Origin: Malachius bipustulatus
Taxonomy: Eukaryota; Arthropoda; Insecta; Coleoptera; Melyridae
DNA: 64,000 bases
Direction: 5' to 3'
Assembly (NCBI GenBank): GCA_910589415.1
Contig: OU342639.1
Coordinates: 26,606,268 to 26,670,267 of the forward strand
Both the position numbers and the translations under genes were made by a program. The notes beneath the pieces are model-generated. The model was not told the origin of the DNA. It made no database searches and was given only the letters and a program-made list of their open reading frames with translations. Below are positions 22,655 through 34,300 of this stretch, piece after piece (within the stretch, counting starts at the first letter, position 1; each line of letters begins with the position of its first letter).

Positions 22655-24770
22655 CCTCAATCCCAGTGTGACCTGGTATCAATTTGAGATAAATTTTGTT
22701 CTTTTTGCCTAGTTTGTTGAGTTTTTGTAGGCAATTCCATGCCATTTTTGAGCTGATGATAGGAGAGCTCAGCGTTTTTATGGCTTCTTGACTGTCTGTC
22801 AGTATTGCTATTTCCCAAATTTTTATAGTTTCTGTCGAGGTTTATTTGGACGCATACTTCTATTGCGTGTTGTTCGCCTTGAAGTATGCTTGGGGATGTT
22901 CCCATCGGCTCGGAGTAGTTGGTGCCTGGCCCATATACTCCTGCCCCAGTTCTCTCGGTGGCCTTCGAGCCATCTGGGTACCATTTTATCATACCTTCTT
23001 TGAGAGTGTGTACGGATGTGTTGCTCCATTCCTCTTTCGTAGGCAGTTCCATGATGAAGTTTTTCTTGAAGCTGAATTTCTTGACAGTTTTGTCTTTTGG
23101 CATTATCAGGAGGTTCTTACAGACGTTCAAGGGTTGATTCCCATTCTTGACATTCTGAGTTGAGCTTCTGTGGTACTTCTCTCAATCACTAAGTGTAGTG
23201 GTGTGAGATCTAGGATTACTTCCAACGCTGCTGTTGGGCATGTTCTCATTGCTCCTGTGATGCAGAGACATGCAAGGCTCTGGATATATTAGCCCGGTCC
23301 TTTTATACTAGACGACCGCTCCGTATGTGATGATGGGTCTCACTAGCATGGTGTACATCCAGCGTACAATGGATGGGTTGTAACTCCATGCATTCCCCGC
23401 CATTCTTCTGCACACCATGAGTACGGATGTGGCTTTACTTACTGTTGTGCTAAGTGCTTGTTCCACATTAGCTTCTTATTCAGTGTTATTCTCAGATATT
23501 TAACTTCTTCCTTTCATTCCAAATCGACTTCATTTAAGTCGATTGTTTTGAGGTTTGGAAGCTTGTTTTTTCTTGTGAATGGCATCAGTTTAGTTTTTCT
23601 GGGTTGATGTTTAGTATACTATTTCCTGGCACCATTTTAAGAATATCTTTAACCCCCTCTGCACTATGTCGCAGAGTGTTCCTTCATATTTTCCTCTGGC
23701 CATGATGACGATGTCATTGGCATACCCGATGCAAGTGATGCCGTTCTCGGTGAGTAACCCAAGGTGCTTGTCTACGACCATTCTCCATAGGAGGGGGGAT
23801 AACATCCTTTTGTTGTCTTCACCTGGATGGTGTCGTCGCCCACCTTGGTTTCAACTATTCTCGTAGACAACATGTTCTGAATCCAATGGGATGTTGTGCT
23901 GTTTATGCCTTTTTTAATTAGGGCTTTCTTGATAGCATCGTAAGAGGTGTTGTCGAATGCTTCTTGTTTGTCTAGAAAGGCGCAAATGGTGGTTTTCTTT
24001 GTACTCCAGAGTTTTTCTGTCAACTCATACAGGGTGGTGTAGAAAAATTGGGTAACTTTTGTTCAGTGTATCTTAATCAAGTAATAGTGAGGATTTGTTT
24101 ATAAAATGATTTATTGAATAAATATTTTATCGGAGGATATGCATGATGCCTATTTGCATCCGCTCTCTCGCGTTTACCTCACAAGAATCATAGAATCTGT
24201 CGCCCTTAGGCGCGACAAAACCACAAGCGTTGGTTCCTTTCCTGGCGCATGCCAACAGACATCATGTGTACAGTTTAGGTACAAAATGAAAATATGTATT
24301 AACAATATTATAACACAATTAGAATCCACAGTAATTTTTATAATGTACTATTTTCTATTTTAAACAGGTGGTCTCTGTTGATCTGCCCGCTCAGTACGCG
24401 TGCTGACTTGGGTGTAACGGTCCCCTGTTCAGTGTTTCCATTCTGATGTGGTTGTCGATGATTTTCTCCATCGTCTTTAGTAAGAAAGATGGGTCTAAAT
24501 GACTTCGGGAGGGTTAGAGTTCTTTCTTCCTGCCTTAGGAATAAAGATGACTTGTGCTCTCCTCAAGGCTTGTGGTACAGTATCCCATATCCAGGCTGCT
24601 TCTGAATATTCTTAACAGATGTGGCATGAGATCCTCCAGTCCTCTTTGCAGAAGAGCCGGGAATATTCCATCCACCCCGGGTGACTTGAATGGTTGAAAG
24701 GTGCCGATTGCCCATTTCAGTCTTTCGAAGACATCAAAACGTGCGTTAATGCGCAAGTGTTATATTAAAT
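22655..24770 (-). pseudogene. Dead LINE with RT and RNase H remnants
   Basis: On the minus strand, 24756-24535 encodes the linker before the RT (FKSPGVDGIFPALLQ). Next comes RT sequence with ICAFLDKQEAFDNTSYD (24023-23772) and GYANDIVIMA (23805-23611), where the catalytic YADD has become YAND. An RNase H piece follows at 23130-22657 (WYPDGSKATERTGAGVYGPG, ILQGEQHAI). A reverse transcriptase followed by RNase H fits I/LOA/R1-like non-LTR elements. Multiple frameshifts and a nested LTR make it inactive. Confidence 0.87.
24033..24371. mobile_element. Solo LTR inserted in the LINE, with GGTGG target duplication
   Basis: The 329-bp insert 24038-24366 begins TGTAGAAAAATTGGG and ends TTTTAAACA, so it has TG...CA ends. 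It is flanked by GGTGG at 24033-24037 and 24367-24371. Removing it restores the LINE reading frame exactly (GRSTETTLYELTEKL on the minus strand). An AATAAA is at about 24118. These are the marks of a solo LTR left by recombination. Family unknown. Confidence 0.85.
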
Positions 24771-27311
24771 GACGTTACTACTTTATGACAGAAACAATTA
24801 TATCTTCAAAGGAGAAAATATCTCCAGCAGAAAAGGAGTTTTGTTTTTGAGCTATTGTTCATCTTTCTTTCCTTGATAATTATTATATAAAAAAATAATG
24901 AAATGGCTACGAAGGCACGCAAAAAGCACCGAGTGGTCCAGATTTTAAACCACCGCTGCCGATAAAGACAGCAAAAATCAAGCTTTGTAATGTTAAAGTA
25001 ATTATGTACAAGTAGGCCATGCCTAGGTACTTGAACAATCATAATCCCATTATCGAAGTGAACTCGGAAAGTTGGGTTTCAATTTAAAATTTTATCTGGG
25101 GCGAGCCAGGATTCTGGAATGGGCCGGGCCCACCCCTTTGCTACGCCCTTGCCCATGGATACTACAAATTTGATTGGAAATCAATTTCCATAAGAATTGT
25201 GGGGGTGAGGGTCTTTTATTTCCGCCCAAATCAACCCTAGCACTGCACAATCATTTTCTTGTCCCTTACTGATCATTTCATGATGGCAGCAACCATGTAA
25301 CTAAATTGTATATAAAAAAATGGCTTATGAGTAGGAAGAAGCTGCCGTAATCTAAGAGAGAGAACGCCTCAAACTCGTCACCTCTCATTAGGACATTCCA
25401 GAATAAATTAATTTCTATATCCAAGATAAAATTTTATTTGACTCACAACACTTCAGCTACTACTACAGCAAATAATTAAGGAAGCCAAAATTTACTGCAT
25501 TGAAATTATATAATTTCAAAAAAAACCCGGACTCCAGCAACCACTTAATCTACTAATGTTTATTTTATGATTCCATTAATGATAAGGAAGTGGAATATGT
25601 TAAAACAATAATAAAATAAAATGTATCATTTTAAGGGTATAGTTTATTTACAACCTTTTCATACACATTACCTACTCTATTAAATATTAACTGTACAATT
25701 CAATCAAACTGCTACAGGATTTTAATAAAAAAGTAGAAAGTTGCTAGGTTTAAGCTAGGGTGCATAGTTTTTAAGCAATATTAATTGGATGAAGTCTTAA
25801 AAATTACGTAAATAAATTATAATATCTATAATGTTTAAAACTGCAGAAACAGGTGAATAAGGGATAAAGATAAATCTGCATAATATGCACTCAGCTAGAA
25901 AAATTACTTGAAAGCTATGCATCCTAGGACACTCCTAGTCGCAAGGAAAGAAGTTATATGTTATTTATGTAGTAAGTATATATGGTATATACTTATATAC
26001 ATAATATAAGTATATTATATATATTTATATATTATTCATAATAAAAATATATCCCAAATAACAGAATATTGTGTTAAATAAATATATAAAATTCAAAATT
26101 CATTTGCTCCGTTAGTTGACTTTAGTAAAACAATAACTACTTATAATAGTAAGCAATACAACACAGGGGTTCTGCATCGCACAACACATTTTTAATCGAG
26201 TAATTTCTGCAATGCTTACTATTATTATGTATATAAACACTAAGTGACTTGCAGAGCAATCTAAAATTGGCGTAAATAAGGGCTGATAACGGTGGAACAA
26301 TTATTATTGAACTGGATAAATATTACGAATTTTATTCCCCCATTAGCATCCTCTTATAGAAATTTACACAGTCCATTCTCAATTATAACTATTACATGTT
26401 TTAAATCAAATTACAACAAATATAATAATGAATTGAAAATCGAGAAACATAAAATTAAAATAAAACGAGCAGTAATGTATTGTCGTCGGAATGTACACAC
26501 AGTATCAGTTCAATGAGCTCGTGTAAAATTCTAGTCTTCAATTATTAAATAATATCATATTTACTAATTTCTATGTGGTTACTCGTTTTATTCTTATTAC
26601 TTCAATTATTACTATGTTAAATAGGTACTTTCAAGTTCAGTTTTGAGCATATAGTACCAACCATTGACAGTGCTGATAAAAATACCAGTCAGAAATGCAA
26701 TTGCAGTTTTTCACAAAATAAATATATTATAGTAAAGTGTAAACAAACAAAAATGTACTATACACCCAAAGACAAAAATGGACGAAAAAACATTCAATTT
26801 GTTATTTTTTACGTTTTATAGTTTTTTTTCCATACATATATTTTATATACATACACACAATGAATGAACTAAATCACCGCCCCAAACTATTCAGACTATT
26901 AATTTTCCTTTTTTTTTTTGATAAGTTGCAATTATTTATTAAATACTTCCCTTATTCATACTCATATTATTGACTCACTTTGGCAGTTTTTGGCAATTAT
27001 TAGACCGAATCATTTAATCTTCTTTTTCAACACTCATTATAAAAAATAGTTTCACGGAAGGATACCAGTGACTGCGCAAAAGCAAACTCAAACAACGTGT
27101 CGAGACATAAAAAATAATTGGAGACAATGAAAATTCTAAAATTGCATTTAATCGAAAATGTGCGTCCTGGATTGATGAGTTACGTCTTGTCTTGTTAATG
27201 TTTTTTTTGACAATAAAGCTGTACTACAAGCAGAGATATAGTCTCTAGCTGTCACTTTGACTAACCACTGCAAATTGTTGAGACTTTAGTTCATATTACA
27301 AAACACTATCT
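24771..27311 (-). other. Probable syndecan 3' UTR and downstream sequence
   Basis: Very AT-rich, with no protein-like frame. The part nearest 27311 should be the syndecan 3' UTR; the poly(A) site cannot be chosen among many AATAAA-like words. A GC-rich transposon scrap (GGGCCGGGCCCACCC) lies near 25115. Confidence 0.4.
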
Positions 27312-27481
27312 TCAGGCATAGAATTCCTTATTGGTACCCCTACTGTATGAGTTAGCATTAGGAGACTGTTTCGGTTCACCCAGGGCATAGGAGCCTTCAT
27401 CTTTTTTACGCATTCTGTACACAATGAACATTACTACTAGTATGGCACACAGAAGACCAACTACTGCTCCTCCAATAACAG
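27312..27481 (-). CDS. Sdc: Syndecan terminal exon: transmembrane and cytoplasmic tail
   Basis: Follows a TTTTTCAG acceptor on the minus strand. It encodes VIGGAVVGLLCAILVVMFIV, the basic stop-transfer RMRKK, the variable region and EFYA, then a stop at 27312-27314. Confidence 0.95.
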
Positions 27482-30400
27482 CTGAAAAATAAAACAAAAA
27501 CTCGTTAGTAACAATCAACAAGAAATAAAACTGATTAAAATACTAACATGTCTACTATCAGAATCGGGATCAAGTTTTGACAATATAAGGATTCTATTTA
27601 AGAGCGAAAACAAAACACTTGTAATTGTAGCAATACATAAGGCCCATTATGTTTTATAATCCCTATAACCCCCCTCTCTGTCACTTAATACTAACAATAA
27701 ATGGTGTCAGGGCTTTCTTCTTCAATTTTTATGTTCTGTTAACTTCAAGGCTATCAAGGCTCCAGCATCCCTCTTTTTGCTCTTTTTCTACCTCGACCTT
27801 CCATTTTAACTACGGCTCTCCCTCACCATCATTTCTTCCAACTTAGCAGTCGTATAACCATACAACAACTGAGGAGCAGTCGTGCAAAAACCGATAAATC
27901 CACTTTTGATGAAAAATGAGTTAAATATCATTTCCTATTAAGTTAAAGGTCCTCTATCGATTGATAAACTCAGATCCGAGCTAAAAGCGATATTTCCCAT
28001 GCAAAATCCTTAGTAAACTTGAGCAGTTCGAACAAATACCGATAAATCCAATATTCTGTGCAAAATCCGATAAATCCATGATATTGTATCGCCATCTGCT
28101 TTGTAATAGTAAAAGCTTTACAATAGTCCTTAGCTCTTTTATAAAAGTAAGTTTTTACTCCTTTTGCTGTGTTGATGCCCAATCTAAATCGCCTACGTTT
28201 TATACTTGGTTAGAAAATCAGTCGGGAAGAGGATCAACAGAAGTTGGTTCAGCTCTCTTAAACTACCTAGATTCCTTGGATTTCGATGATGTAACAAAGG
28301 TTAGGCTTTTCTGCGACGGCTGCGGGGGGCAAAACAAAAATGCACATGTTATTCACGCATTATATTTTTGGCTTAGATTCAAGTCACCAGCTAGTGTCTC
28401 CGAAATTCAAATAGTGTTCCCTGTTCGCGGGCACTCCTTTTTGCCAGCAGACAGGGTTTTCGGCAGGGTAGAAAAAGTACTCAGGCGCAACCCAACTATA
28501 AGCACCTGCAAAGAATATGAAGAGATTTATGAGAATTTTGGGGAAGTGAGAAGGTTAGGTACACACTGGAAGGCACTAAACATAAAAAATTTCGAGACAT
28601 TCCTCAAGAAGATCACAGGAATATCAATTTTGAAACGTGTAGTTTTGAAAAAAATTGGAAATAACTCTGTGAAGTATTGTGGGTACCCAAATTTTTTCTT
28701 TACCACAGGCACCGAAAAATTAGAAAAACTTTTAAAAAACAAAGCTGATGACAAAGATCTGGCACTCCAAGAAATCAGTTTGGACCGGGGTATCCCGGAA
28801 AAAAAGAATATGTCCCTAAGACACCTATTGGAGCAACAGTTTGTTCTCGTTGGGAGGAAGAAGAAACGCCAGAATTCACATGGTACAAAAATTTGTTACG
28901 TGGACCTGTTATTGAAGAAGAAAATGAAGAGCAACAGCATTGTGATTGCCTTGAAGAGGAAACTGCACTACACGTTAAGTTTTTTTGTGTCAAAAAATAT
29001 ACCTATTTGAAAAAATGGGGAAAAAATTATTATTTTTATTTTTTTTATAGAATGATTGTTTCCATTTTTGGCATAGAATGATCGTTATTATTTTTGTTAT
29101 AAAATCATTGTTTTTATTTTTTTTTGTTCCTAGTATTTATACTTGTTATTTTTTTATAAGCGTACTATTTAATTTTTGTTATTTTTTTTGTGACCTAGAA
29201 TGAATTTATTTTTGTTACTATTTCTAATAGTACCTAAGTAGTTGTTATTTTTTATGGGCAAATATTTAATTTTTGTAAAAATAAAAAAAATAAATAAAAA
29301 ATAATAAGAAAAAAGATGTTTTTATTTTTGTTATTCTTTTTATCAATATTATTGTTATCGATATATTGTTATAAGTTCAGAATTATTGTATTTTTAGCAA
29401 CTAAATAAAAAGCAAACCTCACTAAACATTGAATTTCGCGCAAAATCCGATAAATCCAAACGTTTTTGTTTTTTTAAAAAAGTTCTGTATAATGAATTTT
29501 GCCAAAACTTCGGGATTCATTTGTTCAGCCCTAGAGATATAATTCTACGAAAAAATCATTTAAAAATATTGAAGCGATTTGATCGCTGTAGTTTTCTTCA
29601 ATTTGCTGAAAACTATAAAAAGTGGATTTATCGGTTTTTGCACGACTGCTCCTCAACTGTGCCCACCCATTGTATTTATACCAGCCAAAGTCTACTTTCT
29701 TGGATCTTTCTCCCACAGGGTTCTATTCACAACACTCCCACTTCTGTCTTTCTCTTCTGTGCCTGCAGGCATAATTGACCATCTATTATGTGTTTCAGCT
29801 CCAGAGCTGGGCTTAGTTGATGTTAGCCTTTACTTCTGCAAATATAACTTTTGGAATGTTGGGACTCTTTGGAAGTTGAAACAGACAAGAGACAAGACAA
29901 CGCCTCACAGAAAGCATTGATAAATTGGAGACAAATCATAGAGTACCTCAATAATCTAAATGAAGACCAATAAAAGGTTTAATAGCTGCTTCTGATGATC
30001 TACAATGGTCTAAAATGAAAAATAAAAACTATAAAAAATCTATGTACTAAGAGTAGGGACCAGGTGTCTTCGAAAATTGCCGTGCAGTGTCGTATTTAAT
30101 TATCAAATTGCACAAAATCGAGTGAATCTTCTCTATTAAACTATCTAAATTCATCTTTTAAACATTCAAAAATGTACAAAGCTATCATCCATGTCGGATG
30201 TGAATGACTGAAGTAAAAGTGGAAGTGGACGGTCGGGGGAATCGAACCACGATCTTCTGAATGCACGCCAGAGGTTCTAATCACTGAATTAACAGACTTC
30301 CTGCTAATCAATAGTCATATTGGCTATTTATATGTTTGTGTCACCACAACTTCAACCGTGAAAAAATTGAGAGTGTCAATCAATTGTCACTACAACGCTT

Positions 30401-31392
30401 TGTTCAAAGTTCTCTGCTTGAGTAATGTATGATGATATTGATATTAAGAAAATATGTAGACATAAGAAAAACCAAGTTCTTGGTCCGTGAAAGTTTTTTT
30501 CTACCTCATCAAATCAAAAAAAGTTTCCATTTAAATTTATCGTGGTATTGATAACTCCAGAACTATTTCACTTAGTTTGAACTCCTGCTCCTGTTGGATG
30601 TTATCATCAACTAATTCACAGAAGAGACTTTTGAAAGCACGAAGTCATAGAAAATGGGTAGACTGTCCAATGAGGTATACGGTATACCTCATGGCTGAAA
30701 TAAGGTGCAGTAACTACCATTACTCAAAAAAAGTAGTTTTGGAGAAAACGCAAGCAAAAACTTACATTTGGAGGAACATTTTCACTGATGGAGAAGCAGC
30801 AAACAGAAATGTTCCTCCAAACGTAAGTTTCTGCTTACCGTTTCTCCGAAATTGTTTTTTTTTTTTTTAGAAATGCCAGTTACTCCACGTTATTTCGGTC
30901 AAAAGGTATAGTTGTGATTACAATAATAATTATTATTACTATTCATAGATACTTTACCTGCTAATATTCCAGGTTGAGCAAAGAAGGATGGTCTGTTTGT
31001 CTCAGGTTTGTCCATTGTGACGTCTGGTCCTTCAGTAGCTGGCAGAGTAGGTAAAGGCTGATTATGAACTGTTTCTCCGCTTAGATCATGGTGGCGTGTC
31101 TCAGGTTCGAGTCCATTGTAATTAATTACCTCTGGTCGACTATGAACGACTGGAGAAGAAAAGAAAAACCAATTAGGTACACAAACACAGAAAATTAGAC
31201 GCGACCATCACGTTTCCCGATCTTACCTTGTATTTTCTTCCCTATGGGTTTGTTCAGAGGCGTGTCCTCATCATCTGGTCCGTATCCGGATCCACTAGAT
31301 TCTAGATCTGAGGTCACCTCACCATCATTTCCGCTCCCCTCGATTGCTGCCTCTCTGTCGGGAAATGTTAAGTCACTATTTAGTGACAATTT
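27312..31392 (-). CDS. Sdc: Syndecan, last three coding exons (5' part not found)
   Basis: On the minus strand, 31392-31227, 31149-30958 and 27481-27312 join in frame into 175 residues plus stop. The first part is acidic ectodomain with Ser-Gly sites (EGSGND, SSGSGYGPDD) of the type that carries heparan sulphate chains. FFAQPGILAAVIGGAVVG then starts the transmembrane helix, followed by the conserved cytoplasmic C1 segment RMRKKDEGSYAL and the PDZ-binding end EFYA. These features are diagnostic of syndecan. It is a single-pass cell-surface proteoglycan acting as co-receptor, for example in Slit/Robo signalling, and linked to PDZ proteins such as syntenin. Signal-peptide and earlier ectodomain exons must lie at higher coordinates or outside the window. 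The last intron (3.5 kb) hosts a DNA transposon. Confidence 0.95.
27871..29654 (+). mobile_element. DNA transposon with 37-bp perfect TIRs and AACT duplication
   Basis: The ends (27871-27907 and 29618-29654) are perfect 37-bp inverted repeats starting GAGGAGCAGTCGTGCAAAAA. AACT flanks both sides (27867-27870 and 29655-29658). The 12-mer CCGATAAATCCA from the repeat also occurs at 28039, 28067 and 29447, like subterminal transposase-binding sites. The 1784-bp body holds one large frame with a CGGQNKN motif. The perfect ends imply fairly recent movement. It sits in the last intron of syndecan. The superfamily is not certain; a 4-bp duplication does not fit TTAA- or TA-targeting families. Confidence 0.9.
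28078..29010 (+). CDS. Transposon-borne protein with CGGQNKN motif (DUF7869-like)
   Basis: The 310-codon frame contains FCDGCGGQNKNAHV (Asp80) and VRGHSFLPADRVFGRVEK (His119, Asp125, Glu132), preceded by YTWLENQSGRGSTEVGSALL. This resembles the C-terminal domain of large, uncharacterised insect protein families that I recall as DUF7869. The spacing of acidic residues would suit an RNase H-like DDE transposase core; that is inference. The true N-terminus seems missing: family members have a longer N-terminal part, and the first ~35 residues look like non-coding translation. Near 28855 the family-like frame appears to shift by one base (the other frame continues EEEETPEFTWYKNLLRG), so the last ~45 residues shown by this frame are probably out of frame. 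It is likely a defective copy. Confidence 0.7.
   Translation: MILYRHLLCNSKSFTIVLSSFIKVSFYSFCCVDAQSKSPTFYTWLENQSGRGSTEVGSALLNYLDSLDFDDVTKVRLFCDGCGGQNKNAHVIHALYFWLRFKSPASVSEIQIVFPVRGHSFLPADRVFGRVEKVLRRNPTISTCKEYEEIYENFGEVRRLGTHWKALNIKNFETFLKKITGISILKRVVLKKIGNNSVKYCGYPNFFFTTGTEKLEKLLKNKADDKDLALQEISLDRGIPEKKNMSLRHLLEQQFVLVGRKKKRQNSHGTKICYVDLLLKKKMKSNSIVIALKRKLHYTLSFFVSKNIPI
30236..30300 (-). repeat. tRNA-derived (SINE-like) fragment
   Basis: On the minus strand a B-box GGTTCGATTCC (30238-30248) lies about 25 bp after an A-box-like TTAATTCAGTGATTAGAACC (30273-30292). The anticodon loop lacks the conserved T33, so it is not a functional tRNA. Confidence 0.55.
30681..30910. mobile_element. Imperfect palindromic MITE-like element
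   Basis: Left arm words GGCTGAAATAAGGTGCAGTA and ACTTACATTTGGAGGAACAT reappear in reverse complement at 30870-30910 and about 30808-30828. It is non-coding and lies in syndecan's last intron just beside the exon. Confidence 0.65.
30958..31149 (-). CDS. Sdc: Syndecan penultimate exon: juxtamembrane ectodomain
   Basis: On the minus strand it follows TTCTTCTCCAG and ends GCAG before GTAAAG. It encodes a Pro/Glu/Thr-rich segment finishing FFAQPGILA at the membrane. Confidence 0.93.
31227..31392 (-). CDS. Sdc: Syndecan ectodomain exon with Ser-Gly sites
   Basis: Follows TTTGTTGCAG and ends ACAAG before GTAAGA. It encodes NSDLTFPDREAAIEGSGND and SSGSGYGPDDEDT, acidic Ser-Gly motifs for glycosaminoglycan attachment. 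It starts in phase 0, so at least one more upstream coding exon exists. Confidence 0.92.
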
Positions 31393-34300
31393 CTGCAACA
31401 AATATGGTCTTATATAGAAACAATCTGATGATTTGGTGTTAAAATTATTTTCCTATTCCCTACTGTTTATGTCACTACATTTCAGTAATTGAAGACTGTA
31501 TTATAATAGGGATAATAGGGATACAATAATCAAGAGATGATGCTAAATGATTTTCTTTGCACCATAGTGTCAAGAAAATTCAATTATTACTCCTTATGAT
31601 TGGAAGCTAGCTATATTTGCAGACATCCTACCCCCCCTCCCAATTGACCTTAATATAATATACAGAAATTAGAGGTGAATTAAATAAAAACAAGTGAAGA
31701 ATGCACGTAAATTATGCGAAACATAATTGGGTCAAAATTTACCCTTTTCTTTGAACTGAACAAAAACAATGTTTACATTTTACTTCAGGAGCAGGTTGTA
31801 TTTTGATTAAAAATTGAGATAGGATATCGAACCTATCCTTGTTGATGCATCATCACTACATACTTATTATATCAATACAAAATCTGGGTTAATGTTCCAT
31901 AGCTATGACTATTTGATATCTATAAATAACAATGTCAATATCTTTTAATGGACAAATTAATGATCGATCAACATGGTCGTAGCTTGATTTAAATAACCGG
32001 GGAAAAAACGCAAAAATGTTGAAGAAATTTATCTTGGCAAGATATATCAGGGATTCCGGGGAAGTATATTTGCAGGGTGACAAAGTATTTTGAAATATGA
32101 AATTCAATAATTTTTGTTTCAATAAGATTCAAAGTGAGATAGGGATTGTCACTGCAAGTGACAATAATAAATAAAAAAGCGCCATGTAGCTTCCAAAAAT
32201 ATAAATTTTGCGTTCAATACTTTTATTAGATCGAGGATCCCATACAAAAATTTTACTGAAGCTTTAATTACCTATGTTATTTTATATTTTTGTTGAAGCC
32301 TGTTTAATTAATATTACTTCTGTTTCTGCTAGATACCGTTATAAATTTTCGAAACAATGACTCATTAACTTTTTTATTTCAGAGTTAGGTACTAACAGCT
32401 ACCAATTAAGGTTCTTGAATAGGAAACCTCTACCTATTTATTCATTTATTGCACGCCTCTGATCAAACTGCTGCATATTTTCATGAGTAACTTTTCAAAA
32501 TGACCAGTTGAATGACACTCGACCGAATTGTAAGAGCAGCCAAGTAATTAAGTTCGCATCTGGTAAATTTCTATGTCTTCAAACAACCAATCATGAAGAA
32601 TAATTCATTCTAAAGCTCCAATTCATATGCGTCACATGTAAACAGGCATATTTCTGCGTGTATTTTGAGAGGTTAATTCAATTTGAAACACATAAATTCG
32701 CATTAATAATAATCTTAAAACACACTGATTATCTCGAAATCTCTAATTTTTGGATTAAAGTTATGAGCAGAATAAATAAAAAAAGTCTAAAAAGATGATT
32801 TGATTATTCTCACTGGTTTTCGTTATAAAAAAAAACAACAAAACCAAAAAATGGATTAACCACTTTTCAAGTAGGCATAATTCGAGTTCCAAAGCAATTC
32901 TTGAAATGGAAACGATACATGTGAAAGTTTACCAAACACGTTGTTCCAATTACATATTATTTTAAAATGAAAAAGACGTTCAAAGTGACGAGACCGTGTC
33001 TAAAGAATGTGTTTATGTATCTACTTGTAGATCAATTAAACATTTCAATGGAGAGTGTTCTTAGTGATCTACCGCTTCCCATTCTTCATCAGAAGCGGGG
33101 ATGAATATCACTTAAAGGCCCATAGCCCATAACGATTGATCTCCAACTTGTTCCAAGCTGGTTTGGTGTTGGTGCTGGTGCTGGTGCATTCACACTAAAA
33201 TCTCTCTTATGCATGCATTATAATGCATGACACACATACAACATTACCGTGTTCTAAGTAAATATATGTCACCGACCGCTACTGTAAGTGTAAAGGTTCC
33301 CAGGAAGTGCTATATAGCTGTTCAATCTCCATTAAGCCTTTAAAACATACACCGGGCATCATCGATTTAGATTTAGAGATACTTCAATCGTATAACACTT
33401 ATTGAATGTTGATGAGAAAATTCTAGCCCTGAACTGGATAAGGCGACAGAGGGGTTATCTTCTAAGCAAAAACTCTTTAAAAGAAGTTTGGAAAAATTTG
33501 GAAAATCGTTCAAGGACAGGCGATCCAGTTGGAGAATGATTAGAACCAACAAGTGACAATATTAAAAATGAGCCCCCCCCCCAGGATAACTTTTTTGTGA
33601 AAACTTTGATCTCTGGGGAACACCACAACAATTGTGGCAGCAGTGAAAACCAAAACACTGGAAGTGGAACCTTGAATTGATTCCGGACGAACCAACTTTT
33701 AGCAAAGTTATTTGAAACACAACCAGCATTAAAAATATCCAGGATGTCTACAATTTTTACATCGTTTACCTAATCTTAGAATATCAAAACTGGCAACGGT
33801 GCCGGTGTTTACACACAATACATACAATACAACAAATTAATTAATTGTAGTTGTGGGTCATGAACTCATTTTCATCCTGGCTGTGTCGGTGACCCACTGC
33901 ATCGTTTTAGGTGAATTAGCGTCGTTACAAATTAATAATAATTCATTCATCATCTATGGAACAGACTCCACAAGAGATGATCCGGCAGGTAAGCCCCAAA
34001 ATTAAGTCTGACGAACGCCCTCCTGAGCTGAGCACAAATCCACGATTCCCATATTAATGGGATTAATACCAACGATGTAATTTAACGCTAATTACATTAT
34101 TTATGATGATCAAATTCGAGGGATTAGAGCAAAACCGTAAAGATAAAGAAAGAAACTAATTAGATATTCTTGTAAGAAGGGTACAAAGAACCAACAATTC
34201 GATTTAAATATTTCCATGCAAAATAACGGAAAATTCAATAACCCAATTTAATCAGTTTTTAATTCGATTTATAGAAATCCTATCCTCGAATATTTGAATG

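Larger units (their letters stand above)
29655..30957. other. Remainder of the last syndecan intron
   Basis: Contains one SINE-like fragment and one small palindrome, listed separately. Open frames here have no recognisable content. Confidence 0.4.

Noticed and set aside
24024..24048. CATACAGGGTGGTGTAG read as a foldback-element end
   Set aside because: The TACAGGGTGG is LINE coding sequence (complement of ACCACCCTGTATGAG) beside the solo LTR; the resemblance is accidental.
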